Assembly (NCBI GenBank): GCA_964451715.1
Contig: CAYVIZ010000010.1
Location: 1-31,778, forward strand
Source of the DNA: Tiamatella sp964451715
GTDB lineage: Archaea > Thermoproteota > Thermoprotei_A > Sulfolobales > Acidilobaceae
Direction of reading: 5' to 3'
Length of the DNA stretch: 31,778 nt
Shown here: positions 15,280 to 21,913 of the stretch, piece after piece
Layout of the letters: every line of letters starts with the position of its first letter
Position numbering within the stretch: position 1 is the first letter of the stretch
Notes under the pieces: model-generated
Told to the model about the DNA's origin: nothing
Seen by the model: the letters and a program-made list of their open reading frames with translations, nothing else
The model's database searches: none
Translations under genes and position numbers: made by a program

Positions 15280-15796
15280 GTTTGCCCCTCGTTGAAGGTA
15301 TTATCCTTATCGATCCTCCACTATGTTTTAGATATAGTTCTCTACCCTTAAATAGCCTGTCTAGGAAAACAGCCAAAGCTGCTACCTCCGAGTGGGGCTG
15401 GTTCCCTATTGCGACATTGTAATCGGCTAGCTCGTAGTACACAGGTTCGACCTTTGGGCCGCCTACAACTATAACCTTATCCTTCGGGCTCATTCTGATG
15501 GAGTCGATTACATCGTCTACTAATGCACCATACATGGTTAAGTGAACGATTTCCCCTCCACCAGTCTTCCATCCATCGAGGAATGTTACCGGTTTTCCTA
15601 CACAGTCAAGCACCATTTCTCCCCCCCAACGCTTCAGGGTATCCCTTATCTTGCCGAGGAGGGAGTGGTCGCATACACCAGATATCATGAAACCGTTGGC
15701 GCCGAAAGCCCTGGCCACCAACGCGGTATGTGTTGTTATGCGTTTATCCCTTTCAGGCCGGTGATCCAATTTCAGTATATATATCCTTTTCCACAA
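15218..15796 (-). CDS. tRNA (cytidine-56-2'-O)-methyltransferase aTrm56
   Basis: SPOUT-family enzyme that methylates C56 in the T-loop of archaeal tRNAs. The N-terminus KLDHRPERDKRITTHTALVARAFGANG is the family signature. VIVVGGPKVEPVYYELADYNVAIGNQPHSEVAALAVFLDRL forms the knotted SAM-binding region. The basic, charged C-terminus (about 165-192) is poorly conserved and lies over the start of tfe. TTG 15796 is the best start available, although only a weak GTGGA precedes it. It overlaps the HflX gene by 44 nt, which suggests coupled translation. Confidence 0.93.
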   Translation of the reverse strand: MWKRIYILKLDHRPERDKRITTHTALVARAFGANGFMISGVCDHSLLGKIRDTLKRWGGEMVLDCVGKPVTFLDGWKTGGGEIVHLTMYGALVDDVIDSIRMSPKDKVIVVGGPKVEPVYYELADYNVAIGNQPHSEVAALAVFLDRLFKGRELYLKHSGGSIRIIPSTRGKRVEREETEEQKRREGSTKGA

Positions 15797-16883
15797 GAGT
15801 ATCCACGCCCTTTTCCTCTTCCAGTATTCGGTGGATAGTCTCGACTAGTTTCCCTATATTATAACCTGTAACTGATGAGACAGGGATTACACCTCTTATA
15901 TCGTAGTCCTCCGTATAGAAGTCCGATGATAGCTCCTCTACCAAGCGCTTGACAACCTGCTCCCTAGCTATATCCGTTTTATTCAACGCGATAACGATTG
16001 GGTGCATGTCGGCTTCTATTCTTGCCAAAGTATCTAGCCCGGCATCAATCTTTCCTATTACGGAGTCATAGTCTTCAGAAGAGTCCACTACGAATAGGAT
16101 GACGTCCGAGTATGTCGTCTCCTCAAGCGTGGCGTGGAAGGCTTCAATTATCTCGGGTGGGACGTCTCTTATGAAGCCGACTGTGTCTATGAAAACTATC
16201 TTATGGTTTCCTATGACAACGGCTTTATGCTTGGTTTGAAGCGTAGTAAAATACTCGGGCCCCACAGGCTTCGACTCACCGGTCAATCTGTTGAAAATGC
16301 TTGTCTTCCCCGCGCTTGCATACCCTACTATGGCGACATGTGGTAATCCCTCCCTGGATCTACGCATAATAATCCTTCTACTCTGTTCTCTCTTCAGTTC
16401 CCTGCGCAGCCTTGATATCCTAGACTTTATGTGTCTGTAATACTTCTCGACGTCGTACATCCCGGGACCCATGAACCCGGGAAGCTCGCCCATACGCTTC
16501 CGTCTAACCATCTCCCTGATTATAGGCACTAGATGCTTAAGACGGGCGAGTTCGATCTGCAGCTTCGCTTCCTTTGACCCGGCATGTAGATCGAATATTT
16601 CAAGTATCAGCAGAGTTCTGTCCAGCACATCTAAACGAGTTGCCTTCCTTATCCGCGAAATCACTGATGGTTTTGGGTTCCCGTAGAATATTACTACATC
16701 AGCGTCCTCCTGTCCCGCCATGTATTCTAGTTCCACGAGTTTAGATTTAGTTATATAGAACTCGCTTCTCACAGGCAGAATAGATACTGGCTCATAGTCT
16801 GCTGTATCTAATAGAGAGAGTATTTCCTCTATACTACTTTTCATCCTTCTCGGAATAACTAGAATAGCCTTCCTAGTCATCAT
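15753..16883 (-). CDS. hflX: HflX-family ribosome-associated GTPase
   Basis: GTPase of 376 aa. An N-terminal HflX domain with a coiled helical region (about 100-180, ELARLKHLVPIIREM ... FMGPGMYDVEKYYRHI) precedes the G domain. G1 is GYASAGKT at 187-194, G3 DTVGF at 233-237, and G4 NKTD at 301-304. Homologues bind the large ribosomal subunit and split or rescue stalled ribosomes. The start ATG 16883 overlaps the aMBF1 stop in an ATGA arrangement; a second ATG follows directly. Confidence 0.93.
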   Translation of the reverse strand: MMTRKAILVIPRRMKSSIEEILSLLDTADYEPVSILPVRSEFYITKSKLVELEYMAGQEDADVVIFYGNPKPSVISRIRKATRLDVLDRTLLILEIFDLHAGSKEAKLQIELARLKHLVPIIREMVRRKRMGELPGFMGPGMYDVEKYYRHIKSRISRLRRELKREQSRRIIMRRSREGLPHVAIVGYASAGKTSIFNRLTGESKPVGPEYFTTLQTKHKAVVIGNHKIVFIDTVGFIRDVPPEIIEAFHATLEETTYSDVILFVVDSSEDYDSVIGKIDAGLDTLARIEADMHPIVIALNKTDIAREQVVKRLVEELSSDFYTEDYDIRGVIPVSSVTGYNIGKLVETIHRILEEEKGVDTLVEKDIYTEIGSPA

Positions 16884-17416
16884 TCTTCATCCTTCTTGAG
16901 AACTGCTACATCCCCTAAGGTTAAAGCGGAAGACAAGCGGCGCCTAGGCTTATCCTCTTCCTCCACCAGATCCTCGTCCACCACAGGCTCTAGGAGTTTA
17001 ATTCTAAGAACCCTTTCCAACCGTCGAGCCAACTCTATAGTAGGCATAAGCCTCCCCGTCTCTATCTTGCCCAGCGTTACCTCTCTTTCCTGCACTCTCC
17101 TAGCAAGCTCGGCTCTATCGATTCCCAAACGCTGCCTAGCCTCCCTTATCCGCGCCGCGTAATCCTCGACAATATCATAGTTTTCAGCCCTGAACCGCCG
17201 CGCCGCCCCCTTCTTATGATGTGCCCTCACTGTAGTTGTAATCTGCCGCGCTTTCCCCTCCCCAAGCTTCACAGGCTTTGCTTTCTTCTTATCCTTCAAG
17301 ATTTTAAGATAGCATGAAGCACATACCGTAAGCTCTGCACCCTCTATAACCACCTTATACGCTTTGCCATAGATAGGCCTACCACACAACTCGCATGTCT
17401 GATAGCCTCTAGCCAA
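16880..17416 (-). CDS. Archaeal multiprotein bridging factor aMBF1
   Basis: Protein of 178 aa. An N-terminal zinc ribbon has C8-x2-C11 and C32-x2-C35, then a basic linker rich in Lys/Arg/His. A helix-turn-helix of the Cro/C1 type follows at about 87-145 (ARIREARQRLGIDRAELARRVQEREVTLGKIETGRLMPTIELARRLERVL). Archaeal MBF1 associates with the small ribosomal subunit. It leads the minus-strand operon. The start is TTG 17416, with GGAGG about 10 nt upstream. Confidence 0.92.
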   Translation of the reverse strand: MARGYQTCELCGRPIYGKAYKVVIEGAELTVCASCYLKILKDKKKAKPVKLGEGKARQITTTVRAHHKKGAARRFRAENYDIVEDYAARIREARQRLGIDRAELARRVQEREVTLGKIETGRLMPTIELARRLERVLRIKLLEPVVDEDLVEEEDKPRRRLSSALTLGDVAVLKKDEE

Positions 17417-17520
17417 TACCGGCCGCCTCCAATGAATACGATGTAGGTGGATTAACAGTATTAAGTTATTGATTATCTAGGTCATACTATCTATATACCT
17501 GCACATTAACTAGATCTACC

Positions 17521-17529
17521 CTTTAATAA
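17521..17529 (+). promoter_or_regulatory. TATA-like box for the PAN gene
   Basis: CTTTAATAA would place transcription start near 17548-17550, just before the GAGGAAGTG ribosome binding site at 17559-17567. Inferred from spacing. Confidence 0.45.
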
Positions 17530-17570
17530 GTCTCGGGTAAAAAAACAACTCGGTGATCGAGGAAGTGTCA

Positions 17571-18779
17571 ATGGCCAACGATGACGAAGTAGCAATAACG
17601 GATACCGCCCTGATAAGGCAGTTAAAAGAGCTTGAGGCGGAAAACGCCAGCCTCAGATCCCAGCTTGAAATGCTGATGAGGCAAAACGCTAACTTGTCTG
17701 CCGAGCTACAGTACTATAAGAAAGAAGTAGAGAAGCTGGTTTCTCCCCCGCTGATAGAGGCTGTCCTCCTCGAGATGCTGGATGATGGACGTGCTGTTGT
17801 GAAAAGCACAACGGGACCCAATCTGATAGTTAGGATAGACGACAAAATTGACAGGACGAGCCTTAGGCCTGGATCAAGGGTTGCCTTGAACCAGAGGGGC
17901 TCTACTATAGTAGAGGTTCTAAGAGAGAGGCAGGATCCTATAGCTCAGGCCATGGAAGTAATAGAGAGGCCTAATGTGTCTTATAGGGATATAGGAGGTC
18001 TTTCAGAGCAGCTTAAGTTAGTGAGAGAAGTTGTAGAGCTCCCGCTGACTAGGCCTGAGCTCTTTAAAGAGCTTGGAATAGAGCCTCTCAAAGGGGTTCT
18101 TCTATACGGGCCGCCGGGCACTGGGAAGACACTTATTGCAAAAGCTGTTGCTAGGGAGGCCAATGCGACCTTTATACGTGTGGTTGCATCAGAGTTCGTG
18201 CAGAAGTTCATCGGGGAGGGAGCACGTATAGTTAGGGAAGTGTTCAGCCTAGCCAGAAAGAAGGCACCTGCCATTATATTCATAGACGAGATAGACGCTA
18301 TTGGAGCTAAGCGCCTCGATATAGGAACAAGTGGGGAGAGAGAGGTTCAGAGAACGCTTATGCAGTTATTGGCCGAGATTGATGGTTTCAACGATCTTTA
18401 CAATGTGAGAATAATAGCTGCGACTAACAGGATAGACATACTTGACCCAGCATTACTGCGCCCAGGTAGATTTGATAGGATAATAGAAATACCTCCACCA
18501 GACTTCAAGGGGAGAATAGAGATTTTCAGGATACATACTAGGAAGATGAAGGTATCTAGGAATGTCGACTTCGGGAAACTGGCAGAGATGACAGAGGGTT
18601 TCACGGGTGCAGATATAAAAGCCGTCTGTATTGAAGCCGGGTATAATGCGTTGAGAAAAGGTAAGAGAACTGTTCAGATGTCGGACTTTATTGAGGCTAT
18701 CAGTTTCGTCGTGAAGAACAAGGTAGGCGAATACAAGGTTTTAACCAGCAAGCAGCCAGAAGGGTTAACAGTATTCTAA
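17571..18779 (+). CDS. pan: Proteasome-activating nucleotidase
   Basis: AAA+ unfoldase that feeds substrates to the 20S proteasome. It has an N-terminal coiled coil (about residues 14-57, heptads LKELEAENASLRSQLEML), an OB-fold segment (about 60-120) and then the AAA domain. Walker A GPPGTGKT is at about 180-187 and Walker B IIFIDEID at about 235-242. The second region of homology is AATNR ... LRPGRFDR, and the pore loop is FVQKFIGEG. ATG 17571 is preferred over GTG 17553 because GAGG lies 8 nt upstream. The C-terminus is LTVF, with no Hb-Tyr-x tail, although that tail normally docks PAN into the proteasome. Length 402 aa. Confidence 0.93.
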   Translation: MANDDEVAITDTALIRQLKELEAENASLRSQLEMLMRQNANLSAELQYYKKEVEKLVSPPLIEAVLLEMLDDGRAVVKSTTGPNLIVRIDDKIDRTSLRPGSRVALNQRGSTIVEVLRERQDPIAQAMEVIERPNVSYRDIGGLSEQLKLVREVVELPLTRPELFKELGIEPLKGVLLYGPPGTGKTLIAKAVAREANATFIRVVASEFVQKFIGEGARIVREVFSLARKKAPAIIFIDEIDAIGAKRLDIGTSGEREVQRTLMQLLAEIDGFNDLYNVRIIAATNRIDILDPALLRPGRFDRIIEIPPPDFKGRIEIFRIHTRKMKVSRNVDFGKLAEMTEGFTGADIKAVCIEAGYNALRKGKRTVQMSDFIEAISFVVKNKVGEYKVLTSKQPEGLTVF

Positions 18780-18855
18780 TTCTCCACCCCTACTACTATA
18801 CTATTAGACTCGAGCTAGACCCCTTACCTCTAAACCTTCAGTTCAGTCAACCAAT

Positions 18856-18865
18856 TCTTTTTATA
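18856..18865 (+). promoter_or_regulatory. TATA box for the PUA gene
   Basis: CTTTTTATAC sits about 24 nt before the palindrome at 18877-18893, so transcription should start within or right after that palindrome. Confidence 0.5.
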
Positions 18866-18876
18866 CATGTCTACTA

Positions 18877-18893
18877 ACGCAGTAATACTGCGT
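18877..18893. promoter_or_regulatory. Perfect 17-nt palindrome at the PUA gene start
   Basis: ACGCAGTAATACTGCGT has two 8-nt arms around a central A and ends 7 nt before ATG 18901. It overlaps the predicted transcription start, a typical place for a repressor operator. Confidence 0.55.
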
Positions 18894-18900
18894 GGGATGC

Positions 18901-19380
18901 ATGGATAAACGCGCATATGTTCCAGCGGATAGTAGGGTACGAAGCTTTATTAGAATAATACTCGAAAAACAGTTTGACCCCGAGATAGCTATCATAGTCT
19001 CCGGTATCTCTGATCTGAATGTAGAATTCTCGCGTAGGACGGGTAGAATAAAAAACGTGTATGTGGGTGGTGAGAGGCTCCTAACATTAAGGGCTAATGA
19101 TGGCTGGTTTACAATAACACCCTTGTTCGCCGAGATCATAATATCCAACGCCGAGTCTCCCCGGTTTAGAGTTGTTGCAGAAGATGACCTGGAATTGAAG
19201 GGATCGTTATTGGCCCCGGGTGTCCTTGGCTGCGACCCCAATATACGTCCTGGTGACGAGGTCGTCATAGTGAATAGTCGGGATAGACTAATAGGTGTTG
19301 GAAGAGCAAGGCTTTCATGTATAGCTATGAAGAACGTTCTTAGAGGGGAAGCCGTTAGAGTTAGATGGAGTACTCGCTAG
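18901..19380 (+). CDS. Pre-PUA / PUA-domain RNA-binding protein
   Basis: Protein of 159 aa. The C-terminal half (GSLLAPGVLGCDPNIRPGDEVVIVNSRDRLIGVGRARLSCIAMKNVLRGEAVRVRWS) is a recognisable PUA domain with the GD-V-V-V core. The first half resembles the C2 (pre-PUA) domain of archaeosine transglycosylases. It converges on tgtA, with a 4-nt overlap of the 3' ends. Because that TgtA has no clear PUA domain of its own, this protein may supply it in trans; this is inference. ATG 18901 is chosen; GTG 18892 would add three residues and lies inside the palindrome. Confidence 0.78.
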   Translation: MDKRAYVPADSRVRSFIRIILEKQFDPEIAIIVSGISDLNVEFSRRTGRIKNVYVGGERLLTLRANDGWFTITPLFAEIIISNAESPRFRVVAEDDLELKGSLLAPGVLGCDPNIRPGDEVVIVNSRDRLIGVGRARLSCIAMKNVLRGEAVRVRWSTR

Positions 19381-20861
19381 TCGTAGCATTCAATATCCAA
19401 ACCCTTTATCCTACGCAGTCTAGTTAGTATGAACCATATACACGGTATTTCCCGACACCTGAATATTCTGATTCTCGAGACGTTGTTTTTGACTATGAAA
19501 ACGGTTAGTGCCTGTGAAGCCGTATTGCACACGGTTTCGTCGGGCGGGGAAGGCGTATCATGCTGTGAGTAAGGATAAGACCTGCAGAGAGCTACGGGTA
19601 CAGGCCCGAAGAAGGGGAGGAAAACATAGTCGTTCCCAAAGGATATGGTACCGCATAACTCGTATGATGATGGGAATAGGTTTATCGTATTAGATGAAGG
19701 TTTGTGGTTAAGTAGCATGTACCGGTAATGCCTTGTAACTATGGGGTTCCACAGATCCCTTGGAGAGATGAGTCGTCTGCCTCTAGGGTTAGGTATGGTA
19801 GATGGGGTGTAGAGATCTAGCATAGAGTGATACTTCCTGAATTTCCTGAATAACTCATAGGAGGCCCTGTGCTTGGTAGAAAACGATTCCAAAAGTTCCC
19901 ATAGCCTGTTCTCTCTTATCGCCTGTTTAACCCCTCTTATCGCAGCGTTTATCACTTCCAGATTGTGTATAGCTAGAATTTTTGTACGCTCGTTTCTCGG
20001 GAGTTCAAGGAGGTCTTTCGGTGTGTATTTATTGCATACACTTGAGGAGCAGGGCATGTAATCGAGCTGTTCTAGCTTATAGACGCCTGTTGGAGTAATT
20101 ACCCTGTTATCCCTGGCATATAGTATGTATGATGCCGAGTCGAAAGTATCTACACCTAGTGCAACCATGTAGGGTATTATCAAGGGGTGTCCTGCTCCGA
20201 AGAGGTGAAGAGGCCTTCCCCAGGGAAGGGTTTTCCGTGCAGTGTATACCATGTCTCCGATAACGTCATACTTGTACTTCTCTAGGAATACTGTAGGGCT
20301 TCCAAGACTGTACATCCTGTAGGGGAGTTTCAGCGACTCGCGGACAGCGAATTCTATCAAGTCTAGATATCTACCCCCCTGTATGGGTAGAACCCATATA
20401 GTATCGTCTCCGCTTGGATCTATAATGCTCAAAGCCTCCTTAGCCCGTTCAAGAGTTGCTTTAACAGTTTTCATAGCTGTGGAGTGATCAGAGTCTCCGG
20501 TAGGCACATCTAGGATAACCCCTATATCCACGTCAAGACTCTTCTGGTACGTGAGAATAGTTTCTTGGTCTATATCAATACCGCCATATTCCAATATTTG
20601 ATAAGCCCCCGAATCCGTCATAACGATACCGTTGAAGCCTAATAGGTCGTGAATACTCTTAACATTGCCCCCCCATCTCTTGTATACTAGATAGGAATTT
20701 GTTATAACAGCCTTATACCCCAGTTCTTCTATCACGGTTAAGGGGACTTCCTGCCTCATGACATCTATAACTGGGAGCAGTGCCGGCGTTTCTAGCCTAC
20801 CATGTTTAGTCTCAATAACACCTATCCTACCTGCGAGATCAGTATATTTTACCTCAAACAC
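19377..20861 (-). CDS. tgtA: Archaeosine tRNA-guanine transglycosylase
   Basis: Exchanges guanine for preQ0 at position 15 of the tRNA D-loop. The catalytic domain holds TDSGAYQ (Asp83) and DTFDSASY (Asp241). The zinc motif normally C-x-C-x2-C ... H reads C271-S-S273-S-V-C276 ... H299, so the middle Cys is Ser. The remaining 190 residues match the C1/C2 region only loosely and lack an evident PUA domain. At 494 aa the protein is shorter than the roughly 580 aa of Pyrococcus TgtA. The start is GTG 20861, with AGGGGT 6 nt upstream. It lies 81 nt downstream of the Lsm gene on the same strand. Confidence 0.93.
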   Translation of the reverse strand: MFEVKYTDLAGRIGVIETKHGRLETPALLPVIDVMRQEVPLTVIEELGYKAVITNSYLVYKRWGGNVKSIHDLLGFNGIVMTDSGAYQILEYGGIDIDQETILTYQKSLDVDIGVILDVPTGDSDHSTAMKTVKATLERAKEALSIIDPSGDDTIWVLPIQGGRYLDLIEFAVRESLKLPYRMYSLGSPTVFLEKYKYDVIGDMVYTARKTLPWGRPLHLFGAGHPLIIPYMVALGVDTFDSASYILYARDNRVITPTGVYKLEQLDYMPCSSSVCNKYTPKDLLELPRNERTKILAIHNLEVINAAIRGVKQAIRENRLWELLESFSTKHRASYELFRKFRKYHSMLDLYTPSTIPNPRGRRLISPRDLWNPIVTRHYRYMLLNHKPSSNTINLFPSSYELCGTISFGNDYVFLPFFGPVPVALCRSYPYSQHDTPSPPDETVCNTASQALTVFIVKNNVSRIRIFRCREIPCIWFILTRLRRIKGLDIECYD

Positions 20862-20942
20862 ATTTCAACCCCTATAATGGCCAAGAACCAGTCTTTAAAA
20901 CCCATAAAATATAGGAAGAGTCTGGAAAAGAGGTTTACACGG

Positions 20943-21386
20943 TTATGCAGCTCCCTTCTTAGACTTCATGTATTCCTGGAATACTGCGTGTATACTGTTC
21001 ACCATAGGCCCTACTCCCTCCACGCCTTTCTCCGACACGGTTATCTTCTTCAGTACAATAACAGACCCCGCCTCCTCTATGACTGTTACGTCGTATGGTT
21101 TGAGGTTGAGTTTCTTTATAAGGAACTCTTTAAACTCTACTGGGTCGAATATTTTTTGCTCAACCTCAATTATCTCGGAAACCGATTCTCCTTTTATTAT
21201 AACTGATGAATACTTGTTGTCATCATTGTCCGTAACGCTAGACAAAAGTAAGTTGAAGTGAGGATGGTCAAAGCCTTCCAATAAACCAGTATACGTTTTC
21301 CCATTAACGAGTATAACTTTCACCTTCCTACCCAGTAGAGTGTTTAACTTGGTTACAAGTTTCCTCTGCGCGTCTATCACACTCAT
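20943..21386 (-). CDS. Sm-like protein with C-terminal domain (SmAP3 type)
   Basis: RNA-binding Sm protein of 147 aa. Residues about 8-75 form the Sm fold, with Sm1 (KLNTLLGRKVKVILVNGKTYTGLLEGFDHPHFNLLL) and an Sm2-like SSVIIKGESVSEI. A second domain of about 70 residues follows (FKEFLIKKLNLKPYDVTVIEEAGSVIVLKKITVSEKGVEGVGP), which is the layout of the crenarchaeal SmAP3 proteins. ATG 21386 has a strong GAGGTGG upstream. It probably shares a transcript with tgtA and is divergent from rpoG. Confidence 0.88.
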   Translation of the reverse strand: MSVIDAQRKLVTKLNTLLGRKVKVILVNGKTYTGLLEGFDHPHFNLLLSSVTDNDDNKYSSVIIKGESVSEIIEVEQKIFDPVEFKEFLIKKLNLKPYDVTVIEEAGSVIVLKKITVSEKGVEGVGPMVNSIHAVFQEYMKSKKGAA

Positions 21387-21439
21387 TTTCCAGGTCCACC
21401 TCTACCAGCTTATCAAACTGTAAGTAATACTTGTTCCCC

Positions 21440-21448
21440 TTAAATATT
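21440..21448 (+). promoter_or_regulatory. TATA-like box for rpoG
   Basis: TTAAATATT is placed about 27 nt before a likely transcription start near 21468, ahead of GGTGGAGG at 21483-21490. Inferred. Confidence 0.45.
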
Positions 21449-21492
21449 GTTTTAAAAGGAGTTTCATCTATTTAGACGATCGGGTGGAGGAA

Positions 21493-21846
21493 ATGCCTGT
21501 TGACCTCGAGATACCATGCAAGGTCTCAAAGGTGGAGAAATCGGAGCTACCGAGAACCCGTATATACAAATGTAAACCAGGCAAGGGCAGTGGATACATA
21601 GTCTTTGATCTTCACGAGGATTTATTCTTTGCTGGCGCCGGGAGGAGTTTATCAATATCCTTGAAGGATAGAAAGCCTTCTAACTTGGATGACTACCAGT
21701 TCTGCGGAAAGGCTCTAAAGGTGCAGAAAACAGATGACAAGGCTATATACTCTATAGGAGGCTATATACTCAAAATAGAAGACTATAAGAGCATAATAGG
21801 TGAAGAGGATTTAGGTGATGAAATCTACTTCTGCATAAAGACGTAA
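21493..21846 (+). CDS. rpoG: RNA polymerase subunit G (Rpb8 homologue)
   Basis: Protein of 117 aa. The opening CKVSKVEKSELPRTRIYKC fits the first strands of archaeal Rpb8. The C-terminal part DDYQFCGKALKVQK ... YSIGGYILKIEDYKSIIGEEDLGDEIYFCIKT aligns well by eye with the eukaryotic Rpb8 pattern (Y-x-x-Y-G-K ... YGGLLMRL ... DSRVYLLMK). RpoG is an accessory subunit of the polymerase found mainly in Crenarchaeota and Korarchaeota. ATG 21493 directly follows GGTGGAGG; GTG 21484 lies inside that site and is rejected. The gene is small and easily missed. Confidence 0.82.
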   Translation: MPVDLEIPCKVSKVEKSELPRTRIYKCKPGKGSGYIVFDLHEDLFFAGAGRSLSISLKDRKPSNLDDYQFCGKALKVQKTDDKAIYSIGGYILKIEDYKSIIGEEDLGDEIYFCIKT

Positions 21847-21913
21847 TAAGCATCTTGCATAATACTTCCTTCAAACCCTCTCCTAAAAATTACTCGGAGA
21901 TAACGGGTTTAGT

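Noticed and set aside
16459..16484. Inverted CCCGGG repeats
   Set aside because: They lie in coding sequence of hflX (a Gly/Pro-rich loop) and are not placed like a regulatory site.
17981..18283. A 100-codon minus-strand frame
   Set aside because: It is antisense to the conserved AAA domain of PAN.
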